DNA from: an uncultured bacterium
GTDB taxonomy: Bacteria; Patescibacteriota; Minisyncoccia; Phycocordibacterales; GWA1-40-21
Reading direction: 5' to 3'
Assembly: GCA_903868205.1 (NCBI GenBank)
Contig: CAIPUJ010000045.1
Coordinates: 1 to 12,221 of the forward strand
DNA length: 12,221 bases
Below are positions 1 through 6,629 of the stretch, one piece after another. Each line of letters starts with the position of its first letter. Position 1 is the first letter of the stretch. The translations under genes and the position numbers were made by a program. The notes below the pieces were generated by a model that ran no database searches, was not told the origin of the DNA, and saw only the letters and a list, made by a program, of their open reading frames with translations.

Positions 1-1210
1 AATTATTTTTATCTGTAAATATCAAGAAATTATCATCTTCGCTAATTCTCAAATCCATCGCATCTAAACTTACATTTTCATTTACTCCAGTCTCATAAAC
101 AATATCCGTTGTTCCATTCTCTGTATCAATCCTCCAGAAGTTGTCTGAGAAAGATACAACGCCTTGATACCAAGCGTCTGGATAATTATTATTTGAAATA
201 GATTTTGGTACAGCACAATAAACAATTTTTTTATCTTTATTTCCCCATACACATTTATCTGCAAGGGTATTTAATTGCAAATTTTTATCTACACCAGTTT
301 TTATATCATAATAATTTAGTCTTACAGAATTTCTTGATGTATTTGAATAAACCAAAGCATTAGCATCTTTATTTACTAATGCATTCAAACCATAAATATT
401 CCCAAGTATTTTTTCAAATGAACCATTGTCATTTAAGAAAAATAGGAATCCGTATTGTTTATAAGATGGCTTGGTTACCATAGCAACAGTATTGTCCTTT
501 GGCCAAGAAGTAAGCCATTCTGATATGTCAGATTCAAATATTTGCTTGCTACCTACACCATCCAAAGCAGAAACAATCCCATAGCTACCCCCCATATTAC
601 CCTTTTTCATAAGACCAAACATTTTATTGCCGGTCGGGTTTATTATAATACTATCTGCATTTTGCAAAACCACCTTACCAGTTATCTCGCCTGTAAATTC
701 ATTGCTGGTACTGGTAGCTGTTTTTATTTTCGCAGAGAAGTTGTCTAATTTCTCTGGATCATTTACAGAATATCTAAGAATTAGAGAGCCTCCTGTACTA
801 CTCCAAATAGCCTCTAGTATTTTAGGAACAGTTGTATTTGTAATTCTCTTTATTTCTTCTGAATCAGAAGCTATTTCATGTATATTACCTGTAGCCCTAT
901 CTACAAGTCTCGCTATAGTAATACCATTCTTCTCTATAATTACTGATCCAGAATTTGGATACGCATAAAGTTGTCTAAGTGTAGCTACTTTTTTATTTGA
1001 TCCAGTATATGTATACTCTCTGCCACTATCAGTTGAGGTACCAATTTTATTTGTATTATTCGTACCAAAAGGATTACTTGTTGTATTTCCTGTAGTAGAA
1101 GTGCCCTGTGGAGTTTTGCTAGTCCCATTGAAAAAATAAAAGAATAATAGTCCTCCAAGTATTAGTAAGAATATTACGAGTATAATAATTATTGAATTCT
1201 TTTTTGACAT
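1..1210 (-). CDS. Partial membrane-anchored beta-propeller-like protein (C-terminus off the left edge)
   Basis: I translated this frame by hand: it opens at ATG 1210-1208 and stays open for 403 codons to the window edge, so the end is missing. Residues about 6-27 form one strongly hydrophobic segment (NSIIIILVIFLLILGG...) after a short basic start, giving a signal anchor. Residues about 28-63 are a Thr/Ser/Gly/Asn-rich linker. The rest is beta-rich, with recurring blade-like units such as SSTGGSLILRY, KDNTVAMVTKP, GNKDKKIVYCAVP, FWRIDTENGTTDIVYE and SEDDNFLIFTDKNN, a pattern seen in TolB/WD40-like propellers. The last visible unit looks like a final blade, so little may be missing. It starts 9 bases after the pilin stop (TAA 1222-1220) and is probably co-transcribed. 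The bases just upstream read TATAAAAGT, with no Shine-Dalgarno. Function unknown; an extracytoplasmic binding or scaffold part of the secretion system is an inference from position. I am sure of the reading frame and anchor, moderately sure of the fold. Confidence 0.85.
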   Translation of the reverse strand, partial: MSKKNSIIIILVIFLLILGGLLFFYFFNGTSKTPQGTSTTGNTTSNPFGTNNTNKIGTSTDSGREYTYTGSNKKVATLRQLYAYPNSGSVIIEKNGITIARLVDRATGNIHEIASDSEEIKRITNTTVPKILEAIWSSTGGSLILRYSVNDPEKLDNFSAKIKTATSTSNEFTGEITGKVVLQNADSIIINPTGNKMFGLMKKGNMGGSYGIVSALDGVGSKQIFESDISEWLTSWPKDNTVAMVTKPSYKQYGFLFFLNDNGSFEKILGNIYGLNALVNKDANALVYSNTSRNSVRLNYYDIKTGVDKNLQLNTLADKCVWGNKDKKIVYCAVPKSISNNNYPDAWYQGVVSFSDNFWRIDTENGTTDIVYETGVNENVSLDAMDLRISEDDNFLIFTDKNN

Positions 1211-1219
1211 ACTTTTATA

Positions 1220-1648
1220 TTATTTATTTGTGATTAGCGCATTTGAACACTTGGTACCGTCTGGCGCGGTGCCTGTAAATGTTACAAGACAAGGGTTTAT
1301 TGTGTAGAGGATAAGCCAAGAGATAAGAGCCAAACCCAATCCATACAAAGCATTTCTTATTCTCTCCTTCCCTTCTTCTTTTTTATTCCAAGAGTCAGTC
1401 GTCATATATTGTATACCACCGACTGTAATCATAACAACAGACAAAGCCACAGCGATAGCAATACCAAGATTAAATACTTTACTTAAAAAATCTCCGAGAG
1501 ATGTTGTGCTTATTTTTGTTCCATCACCAGAACCATCGAGGGCGACTTTCCATAACCCTGGTTCAAGAGTCACATAATCAGCGGCAACAGCAAAAGTTGC
1601 AAACAATGAAAGTAATATTACTACAGATAAAATTATTTTTTTATTCAT
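1220..1648 (-). CDS. T4SS pilin-like protein (VirB2/TrbC type)
   Basis: 142 aa from ATG 1648. A TTG four codons upstream (1660) would overlap the previous gene and adds nothing, so I reject it. Residues 1-22 are a signal peptide (basic MNKK, hydrophobic core, FAVAA cleavage region). Two membrane helices follow, at about 57-77 (ending VGGIQYMTT) and 98-118 (LYGLGLALISWLILYTI), joined by a short charged loop (NKKEEGKERIRN). This hairpin, with G-G-x-Q-Y-M before the loop and an A-L-x-G-L-x-L-x-x-x-S-W-x-I-L second helix, is the signature of T4SS pilins of the VirB2/TrbC class common in Patescibacteria. C120 and C134 lie after helix 2 and could pair outside the membrane. Known role of the family: membrane-stored subunits drawn out by VirB4 to build the pilus. 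It begins one base after the stop of the Ig-like gene, which suggests translational coupling. Confidence 0.88.
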   Translation of the reverse strand: MNKKIILSVVILLSLFATFAVAADYVTLEPGLWKVALDGSGDGTKISTTSLGDFLSKVFNLGIAIAVALSVVMITVGGIQYMTTDSWNKKEEGKERIRNALYGLGLALISWLILYTINPCLVTFTGTAPDGTKCSNALITNK

Positions 1649-1649
1649 A

Positions 1650-2666
1650 TTAATTTCCAAAAGTTATATTAAAATTATTTTCTGCAAACTGAAATATTCT
1701 TACCTGATTTTCTATCTTGAGAGACACTGAGGCGGCTCCTCCTGTCTTGCCATCTTGTCTTAACAAAATTTCATTCTTCGCACCACTCAAACTCACAGTC
1801 TTTCCATTTACAGACCATTTATAATTTGATTCCTTTGTATTTATCCCGGAAAAATCAAAGAAGTATGGCTTCGCAACAATTCTCACCTCTTCTTTTCCAC
1901 CTATATTGTAATTGCCTGAAATTGCTTTATTCGACAATATTCCATACAAAGAACTATTTTCATAAAAAAGTATTTTTGGATTACTTATATTTATAAATGC
2001 AGATTCTGTGGCTACGATTCTTCCTGAAACATCCATAACCTCTAGATCAACAGTAATATCTCTTATTGGAATACTTCCCTCAATGATCACAGTGTTCTTT
2101 CCTGTACCAGACTGACTACCCAAAACAATCCCATTCATTGTCCATTTGTAACTTAATTTCTTTGAATCTAATTTGATATCGTTTTGTATTATATTCGGTA
2201 CAGCAATAATCTTCGCGATCCCCTGACTAGTAAAATAAGCTCTGCCTTTATAAAGCGGCGGTACATATGAGTTTGCTTCGATAATCAAGCTGACTTCTGC
2301 TGGATTTATAATTATAGATTGCTCAACACTCCTGCCATCATTTGTAAAAACTTCTACCCTCACATCTACAGATTCACCACTCTTACCTGTCCTTAAATTT
2401 AAATCTTTTATACCAACCCCTTCTTTTTTTAATACATCATCTATATACCATCTTATAGTGGCACTATCTAAATTTAAAGAATAGCTAACAACAGAAACGG
2501 AAACGTCTTGATTTGGTTTTGGTTTTTCTGGTGATACAGACATTTCTACACCAGCAAGCTGACCACTTACCCCAGGCATTGATTGCGCGGAAACAAAATT
2601 TATAGAAAACAGAAAGGCTAACAGCGCCGTGCTTAGAAAAAATATTTTTGAAAGACTTTTAATCAT
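1650..2666 (-). CDS. Secreted Ig/PKD-like three-repeat protein
   Basis: 338 aa from ATG 2666. A TTG at 2720 could extend it by 18 residues, but the ATG start gives a clean signal peptide (MIKSLSKIFFLSTALLAFLF...VSAQ, cleavage near residue 27) and sits just after an extended -10 element. The mature chain is beta-rich with three units, each carrying a core tryptophan in a similar turn: R-W-Y-I-D-D at 72-77, Y-K-W-T-M-N-G at 173-179 and Y-K-W-S-V-N-G at 282-288, about 102 and 109 residues apart. This W-x-[IMV]-[DN]-[GD] turn is typical of PKD and related Ig-like folds. There is no C-terminal membrane anchor, sorting signal or cysteine. Lying between the VirB4 motor and the pilin, it may be a surface adhesin, pilus-associated or tip component (inference). 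Gene and export are sure; fold moderately sure; role unknown. Confidence 0.85.
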   Translation of the reverse strand: MIKSLSKIFFLSTALLAFLFSINFVSAQSMPGVSGQLAGVEMSVSPEKPKPNQDVSVSVVSYSLNLDSATIRWYIDDVLKKEGVGIKDLNLRTGKSGESVDVRVEVFTNDGRSVEQSIIINPAEVSLIIEANSYVPPLYKGRAYFTSQGIAKIIAVPNIIQNDIKLDSKKLSYKWTMNGIVLGSQSGTGKNTVIIEGSIPIRDITVDLEVMDVSGRIVATESAFINISNPKILFYENSSLYGILSNKAISGNYNIGGKEEVRIVAKPYFFDFSGINTKESNYKWSVNGKTVSLSGAKNEILLRQDGKTGGAASVSLKIENQVRIFQFAENNFNITFGN

Positions 2667-2675
2667 CTTGTTATA

Positions 2676-2685
2676 AATTATATCA
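2676..2685 (-). promoter_or_regulatory. Putative extended -10 promoter of the Ig-like/pilin/propeller genes
   Basis: On the minus strand, 2685-2677 reads TGATATAAT, a perfect extended -10 (TGn-TATAAT). The ATG at 2666 lies 10 bases beyond the hexamer, so the expected transcript start is only a few bases before it. No good -35 is visible at 17 bases, as usual for extended -10 promoters. It would allow the three downstream surface-protein genes to be made separately from VirB4. AT-rich spacers give such matches by chance, so this is a prediction only. Confidence 0.5.
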
Positions 2686-2722
2686 CAAAAAATTATTGGA
2701 AGGATGTTTATAATCAACAACC

Positions 2723-4534
2723 TTAAAAACCTTGCGTCATTTTCAACTCTTCCTTCGCTCTTTTAATAGCCAAAAGTTGTGATGGGTCTGAAGTGATAAT
2801 CTGTTCCTCTGTATATGAAGCAATAACCTTGATAGCCACGTGCTTGAGACCAACGAAGAATATTCCCTCTCCAACGTCTGATTCGAGTAAAAGATATTTC
2901 TCTTCTTCTGTGAGGTTGAATATTTTTTGTAAATTATCTACCGCTGTTGGAGACTGCTTAAGCAAAATCTGTATTGAAGAGTTCGTAACAATAGCTTGTC
3001 CATACGGAGACCTCAAAAAGTCTTCCACATCCTGTGTGATCGTGGCTAGTCCTAAATAATATTTTCTTCCTCTCTTTGCCATACCAAATAAGAATGAAGC
3101 AGCGTCGTCAGACTTCATCATAATCCAAGCCTCGTCTACCACAAGTAATCTCTTTTTTATATTTCTCTTCACTTCATTCCAAATATGGTGAGTAATAAGA
3201 TACATAGCTACTGTTTTTAGCTCTTCTTCCATATCTCTTATAGAAAACACCACGAACTTATGATTAATATCTACGTTGGTAGGTCTATTTAAGAAACCGG
3301 CCCAAGTACCTCTAGTATACTTTGAAAGTTTCTGTACCAAGCCTTCTGCTCCTTCCATACCAGAAAGAACAAGCTCAAAGTCTGAGAGTAAAGGTGGTTC
3401 TATATTTGCAAAATCTGACTCAGGACTGATATCTTTAAGTGCATATGTTTCTGCTAGTGCTCTATCTATAATCGCATCTTCTTCTTGTGTAAGTCCGCCA
3501 AACATAACTCTGAAAAGTCCTACAAGGTTTATAATATTTGAACGAAGCACGTCTGCTGGAGATTCATCTTCTTTTGGTATCGGTAGATCAAAAGGATTAA
3601 TATGACTATCAGAGTTTAGAGAAATACCGAAAGATTTTCCACCTGTAGCCTCTGCCAAGAATTCATATTCTTTTTCTGGGTCAATAACAATAACATCTGT
3701 ATCAAACATCAAACTTCTCAAAATCTCGAGTTTGGTCATAAAAGATTTTCCGGAACCAGATTTTGCAAAAGTAATAGAATTGTAGTTTTCTAGAGAAAAT
3801 CTATCAAAAAGCACGAGGCTGGCATTGTGTCTATTGATACCATAAAGTATCCCCCTATCGGAAGTAAGGTCGAAAGAAACAAATGGAAAAAGACTGGATA
3901 ACGGTGCAGAATTGAGTTTAGAATGTACAGCGAGCATATCGTCTGCTATTGGAAGAACGCTTTTATAACCCTGCTCTTGTTGGAATAGGGCTGGCTTCAT
4001 ATAGACCATCTTCGCTTCGAGTATGGATTTGATTTCTGATTCTAATTTATTTATTTCATCGTCTGTATCTCCAAATATGCTTATATATAAACCGACATCA
4101 AAAAGCTTTTCTTGTGCCTGTTGAAGATTGTCTCTCAAAGATTCTAGATCTTGATATGCAGTGTCTAACATTGGGTCTCTCACAAGCCCTTTGCTTTCTC
4201 TCGCATTTATTTGACTCTGAACCTCAGCAACCTTTTTCTGAAATTGTCTCAAAACTTTTGCTGTTTCAATAGGATGTATAAAAATAGAAACATTAAAAAC
4301 TTTGTCTAAGTTTATTATAGGAGCAAACCAGCTTTCTGAAAGAAACCTTGGATATGAAATAATAAAGAAAGATCTAACAATTTTTTCTCCAAGATTTAAT
4401 TCTTTTGGACTAATACTCAGGGCTGATGGGGCGATAATATCTTGCAATTCCAAAACACCAGCATCATATATTTCTTGTGGAAGAAATGATGTTAATTGAT
4501 CCTCTTTTTTTGTTTTTTTACTAAAAAATCCCAT
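2723..4534 (-). CDS. virB4: VirB4-like T4SS ATPase (motor chain)
   Basis: 603 aa. The C-terminal half is a RecA-like AAA+ ATPase of the VirB4/TraC/TrbE class. Walker A is AKSGSGKS at 257-264 with K263 and S264. A conserved V-I-D-P-E-K-E-Y segment is at 283-290. Walker B is LLVVDEAW at 463-470, with D467 and E468 the likely Mg-binding and catalytic acids. An R-G-R-K stretch at 488-491 and the T-Q-D sensor-like motif at 500-502 follow. The first Walker A position is Ala rather than the usual Gly. Residues 1-220 match the second part of the VirB4 N-terminal domain (SYPRFLSESWFAPIINLD, FIHPIE), with a coiled coil around 95-145. There are no membrane segments, so it acts at the inner face of the membrane, using ATP to drive pilin extraction and substrate transfer. 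The very start of a normal VirB4 is missing here and is supplied by the 206-aa gene 4 bases upstream. Start ATG 4534 has no Shine-Dalgarno. Confidence 0.95.
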   Translation of the reverse strand: MGFFSKKTKKEDQLTSFLPQEIYDAGVLELQDIIAPSALSISPKELNLGEKIVRSFFIISYPRFLSESWFAPIINLDKVFNVSIFIHPIETAKVLRQFQKKVAEVQSQINARESKGLVRDPMLDTAYQDLESLRDNLQQAQEKLFDVGLYISIFGDTDDEINKLESEIKSILEAKMVYMKPALFQQEQGYKSVLPIADDMLAVHSKLNSAPLSSLFPFVSFDLTSDRGILYGINRHNASLVLFDRFSLENYNSITFAKSGSGKSFMTKLEILRSLMFDTDVIVIDPEKEYEFLAEATGGKSFGISLNSDSHINPFDLPIPKEDESPADVLRSNIINLVGLFRVMFGGLTQEEDAIIDRALAETYALKDISPESDFANIEPPLLSDFELVLSGMEGAEGLVQKLSKYTRGTWAGFLNRPTNVDINHKFVVFSIRDMEEELKTVAMYLITHHIWNEVKRNIKKRLLVVDEAWIMMKSDDAASFLFGMAKRGRKYYLGLATITQDVEDFLRSPYGQAIVTNSSIQILLKQSPTAVDNLQKIFNLTEEEKYLLLESDVGEGIFFVGLKHVAIKVIASYTEEQIITSDPSQLLAIKRAKEELKMTQGF

Positions 4535-4538
4535 AATT

Positions 4539-5159
4539 TTATGCAGCTACCATTGGCTTACCAAGCTCTCCTGGATTAAATATCTTGTAATAAAGTTCTA
4601 CGGCTTCTTCTGTGCCAAGCTGTACACTTCTGAGACCACACCTTGTAAGGCCTTGTTGTACAACACCCATTCTCTGTTCAAGTTGAAGTCTGTTTTCCTC
4701 AAAATTATCTGCCTTGGCTTTGCTTCCTGATTCTTTTTTGCTACCACCAATATTTAGCCCCCCACTCATCACCGTCGGACTAAATGGAACAACAACAAAA
4801 AATGTCTTCGTCATAATATCACTACTTTCTACGAAAGATTTTATAAACTGTATATATTCTTTGATCTGAATTTTCATAAGGTCACCAAGCTCATCTTTAT
4901 ATCTTCCTTCTAGAAGCGCTATGTATGGTCTTATATCAAGCTCTCTAGATTGCAAAGAGATTTGTATTGAAAAGTCTAAAGAGTTTAGAAAGTTTTGAAA
5001 TTGCATTATTATGGCCTGCTGTTCATCTGGAGATTTGAGAGCGAAGTTTAAAGAAGAAACCATAACAAGAGACCTCATAGATCCATCTTTGAGTATTACA
5101 ACGCCATCGCGTATTTCTTTTATAGGGACGAAATCTTGCGCCGCTTTTGAATTTGCCAT
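4539..5159 (-). CDS. Detached VirB4/TraC N-terminal domain protein
   Basis: 206 aa. The opening (VPIKEIRDGVVILKDGSMRS, then SLNFALKSPDEQQAII and LNSLDFSIQISLQSRELD) reads like the first about 200 residues of VirB4/TraC ATPases: a D-G-x-x-x-L-K-D-G-S beta hairpin, then the S-x-E-E-Q helix. It contains no Walker motifs or membrane segment. A low-complexity Gly/Ser/Lys linker (about 131-150) precedes a final helix pair ending N-P-G-E-L-G. With the 603-aa chain the total is 809 residues, close to a single-chain VirB4 (about 790-830), which supports a stable split into two polypeptides. The two genes are 4 bases apart and in different frames, both with clean termini. Probable role: docking of VirB4 to PrgI or the membrane channel (inference). 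A TATAAT ends 6 bases before its ATG, so the mRNA may be leaderless. Confidence 0.85.
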   Translation of the reverse strand: MANSKAAQDFVPIKEIRDGVVILKDGSMRSLVMVSSLNFALKSPDEQQAIIMQFQNFLNSLDFSIQISLQSRELDIRPYIALLEGRYKDELGDLMKIQIKEYIQFIKSFVESSDIMTKTFFVVVPFSPTVMSGGLNIGGSKKESGSKAKADNFEENRLQLEQRMGVVQQGLTRCGLRSVQLGTEEAVELYYKIFNPGELGKPMVAA

Positions 5160-5165
5160 ATTTTA

Positions 5166-5171
5166 ATTATA
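5166..5171 (-). promoter_or_regulatory. Putative -10 element before the detached VirB4 N-domain gene
   Basis: The 23-base spacer after the PrgI gene contains TATAAT (minus strand, 5171-5166). Six bases separate it from ATG 5159, so a transcript starting at the normal distance would begin at or within a base of the start codon, i.e. be leaderless. There is no Shine-Dalgarno between them. No clear -35 is seen. The match may be chance in AT-rich DNA. Confidence 0.45.
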
Positions 5172-5182
5172 CACTACTTAAC

Positions 5183-5617
5183 TTATTTTTTCATTTCTCT
5201 TGTGCCTGGATTCATACTTTCTTTTATATCCAAACTCCAAGTAAGATCTTTCAATTTACTGACAGAAAGCTTTGGTACAGAAACCATTGATCTTGCCTGT
5301 TGTACTATTTCCTCTGGTTTATTTGTAGGTTTTTTGTCTACTTTTTTCCAAATATAAAGCTTGCTACCACCCCAATAATAAAATGCGGCTTCAAGAGTGT
5401 TTGCAAATGGTTTGCCATTCACTTTGTAAAAAGATAGTGCGAGAGAAAAAGCGACCGCAACGAGAGCGAGAGGAATAGAAATTATTTTAAATGGAACAAA
5501 AATAAACAGAACAACAGCCATACCGATACCTCCACCAAGATACAAAAATTCTTTCAGGGTAAGCGGCCCAAATATTTTGTCTTCTACTTCTATAAATTGT
5601 GGTACTTGAAATTGCAT
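5183..5617 (-). CDS. prgI: PrgI family protein (VirB3-like T4SS inner-membrane subunit)
   Basis: 144 aa from ATG 5617. The frame extends 7 codons upstream to ATG 5638, but the family start MQFQVPQFIEVEDKIFGPLT is highly characteristic, so I take the inner Met. Residues about 1-22 form the conserved amphipathic entry (V-P-Q-F-I-x-V-E-D-K-I-F-G-P-L-T-L-K-E-F). Two membrane helices follow at about 25-45 and 47-65, as in VirB3/PrgI, then a conserved NGKPFANTLEAAFYYW segment and a charged cytoplasmic tail. PrgI proteins are small two-helix subunits that partner VirB4 in Gram-positive and Patescibacteria T4SS; here the two VirB4 chains follow directly, supporting this. Upstream lies a repeat-rich spacer, so the gene is the first of the PrgI-VirB4 module and may have its own promoter (TATAAA at 5629-5624). 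Confidence 0.93.
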   Translation of the reverse strand: MQFQVPQFIEVEDKIFGPLTLKEFLYLGGGIGMAVVLFIFVPFKIISIPLALVAVAFSLALSFYKVNGKPFANTLEAAFYYWGGSKLYIWKKVDKKPTNKPEEIVQQARSMVSVPKLSVSKLKDLTWSLDIKESMNPGTREMKK

Positions 5618-5623
5618 AATTAT

Positions 5624-5629
5624 TTTATA
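5624..5629 (-). promoter_or_regulatory. Possible -10 element before prgI
   Basis: TATAAA (minus strand) ends 6 bases before the preferred ATG of PrgI at 5617, the same geometry as at the gene 4539-5159. The repeat-packed spacer upstream would separate this gene from the 254-aa gene, so a local promoter is reasonable. One mismatch to TATAAT and no clear -35; weak evidence. Confidence 0.3.
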
Positions 5630-5648
5630 TTCTGTCATTCCAGTATTC

Positions 5649-5679
5649 TCGAGGTCTCTCCTTGAGGAGGAGTCCTCGA
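5649..5679. repeat. Inverted repeat TCGAGG/CCTCGA with inner stem
   Basis: TCGAGG (5649-5654) is the exact reverse complement of CCTCGA (5674-5679). Inside lies a second small hairpin, CTCC-TTGA-GGAG (5658-5669). The right half also holds GAGTCCTCG (5670-5678), repeated exactly at 5691-5699, 21 bases later. Part of the repeat block before PrgI. Function unknown. Confidence 0.6.
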
Positions 5680-5711
5680 CGGGAAAAGGTGAGTCCTCGG
5701 GAATCCCTACT

Positions 5712-5740
5712 TGTCATCCTCGCGAATGCGGGGATCCAGT
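5712..5740. repeat. Dispersed-repeat-like hairpin (GTCATCC...GGGGATCCAG)
   Basis: ATCCTCGC (5716-5723) pairs with GCGGGGAT (5728-5735) around a GAAT loop, an 8-bp stem with one T-G wobble. The flanks GTC and CCAGT complete a pattern much like the widespread GTCATTCCCGCG...CGGGAATCCAG inter-genic repeat known from many bacteria (dRS3/correia-like short repeats). Likeness is from memory of the motif; copy number in this genome cannot be seen here. Confidence 0.6.
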
Positions 5741-5751
5741 CTTTCTTAATC

Positions 5752-5801
5752 GTATCCGAGGAGAAACCTTTCTTGAGATTTTAAGGTTTCACCTCTGATA
5801 C
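5752..5801. repeat. 19-bp inverted repeat, large hairpin
   Basis: The left arm 5752-5770 (GTATCCGAGGAGAAACCTT) matches the reverse complement of the right arm 5783-5801 at 17 of 19 positions, with a 12-base loop (5771-5782). The innermost 8 bp (GAAACCTT/AAGGTTTC) are perfect. On the minus strand the stem is followed by GATTAAG, not a T-run, so a standard terminator is unlikely. It could be a transposon-like end, an RNA-processing or stabilising hairpin, or a weak Rho-type pause (inference). Confidence 0.75.
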
Positions 5802-5852
5802 TCTCCCTGTTCCCTTTCTACTTTATAAACTTTCACCTTTACGAACTAACTA

Positions 5853-6617
5853 TTACATCAACGCCTCCCTATACGGATCATGACTAACGTCTTTCTGTGG
5901 TAATTTACTATTCTCCTCTACTACCACCTTTTCTGTTGGTATTGAAATAACATTATTAAGTTTTTCTCCAATAATATTATTCGCCGGTGAAATATTTTGA
6001 TGTAATGGCTCTGGTATTTTTTCTGTAGGAATTATTGATACTGTTTTTATCGGAAGCTTTGCCTCAGGTGGTATTTCCAAAGACATTTCTTTTCTTATTT
6101 CTATACCTTTTGTAAGAGCTTCTGCAGGATATTCTGGATTCAAACTATTAGACTTCAATGAACTCATAGAGATTGATTCTTCTGGAATATTTTTAGGATT
6201 TTCAATCCCGCTCATCACATCTTCCCTCTTCAACGGCTCAGCCTGAGTATTTTCTTGTGCTCTTGATTCTATTTCTTCTTCCTCAGCTAAAGCAGCATCA
6301 TTTATTTTTTGTAATGACTCACGAACATTTTTAAATATCAATTCATCTACATCGTGGGCCACAATAATCGCTTTTTCTCTTGGTAAAGTTAATTCTCTAG
6401 AAATATTTTCTACATAATCCTTAAGATTTTCAAGACCCAGGAGAGTAAGGGTTGTCTCTGTCTCTAGCGCACCAGCCTGATCTATCAAAAGATGATTTCT
6501 TTTTACAATTTCCTGAAGTTGGGCAGTATAATCCACAGAAGTAATTGCCTTCTTTACATCCTCAGGCAAAATCGCCATTTGATCTGCTATTATTTTTTTT
6601 GTTTCTTCATTATCCAT
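5853..6617 (-). CDS. Conserved T4SS-neighbourhood protein, soluble, with disordered tail
   Basis: 254 aa from ATG 6617, 12 bases after the stop of the 862-aa gene. No signal peptide or membrane segment, so cytoplasmic. Residues 1-110 are a compact helical domain (DQMAILPEDVKKAI, LIDQAGALETETTLTLLGLE, ISRELTLPREKAIIVAHDVD, ELIFKNVRESL). I recognise this as a conserved hypothetical found next to VirB6/PrgI genes in Patescibacteria, without a known role. An acidic stretch (EEEEIE, 112-117) opens a long Pro/Ser/Glu-rich, probably disordered region up to about 240. The protein ends D-P-Y-R-E-A-L-M; a DPYRE-type end recurs in proteins of these clusters (from memory), possibly a docking peptide. It may be an adaptor at the cytoplasmic face of the channel (inference). 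The repeat block begins right after its stop codon. Confidence 0.8.
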   Translation of the reverse strand: MDNEETKKIIADQMAILPEDVKKAITSVDYTAQLQEIVKRNHLLIDQAGALETETTLTLLGLENLKDYVENISRELTLPREKAIIVAHDVDELIFKNVRESLQKINDAALAEEEEIESRAQENTQAEPLKREDVMSGIENPKNIPEESISMSSLKSNSLNPEYPAEALTKGIEIRKEMSLEIPPEAKLPIKTVSIIPTEKIPEPLHQNISPANNIIGEKLNNVISIPTEKVVVEENSKLPQKDVSHDPYREALM

Positions 6618-6629
6618 AAATTACATGTC

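Larger units (their letters stand above)
5618..5852. other. Non-coding, G+C-rich repeat-packed spacer
   Basis: This 235-base spacer between the 254-aa gene and PrgI has no convincing ORF. By direct count 64 of the 120 bases at 5641-5760 are G or C (53%), far above the AT-rich genes on either side. It holds at least three stem-forming inverted repeats and a 9-base direct repeat, listed separately. It looks like an inserted block of dispersed repeats rather than a plain regulatory gap. It has no T-run after any stem on the minus strand, so it is not an obvious intrinsic terminator. Confidence 0.7.

Noticed and set aside
82..264. 60-codon minus-strand open frame
   Set aside because: Inside the propeller-like gene in another frame; no recognisable features.
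542..968. Overlapping plus-strand open frames
   Set aside because: They lie opposite the partial propeller-like gene, share no family features, and are explained by the long minus-strand frame.
2667..2720. TTG-initiated N-terminal extension of the Ig-like protein
   Set aside because: It would put 18 residues before a complete signal peptide and run through the -10 element; ATG 2666 is better.
4532..4545. Sequencing frameshift splitting a single VirB4 gene
   Set aside because: The upstream protein has a natural Ala-rich end and TAA, and the downstream one opens with a typical Met-Gly-Phe-Phe and charged start; no homopolymer at the junction would fuse them simply.
5618..5638. Seven-residue N-terminal extension of PrgI from ATG 5638
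   Set aside because: The family start at the inner Met is distinctive; the extension begins at the edge of the repeat block.
5642..5852. CRISPR array in the repeat spacer
   Set aside because: The repeats are inverted and of different kinds; there is no regular series of direct repeats with equal spacers and no cas gene.
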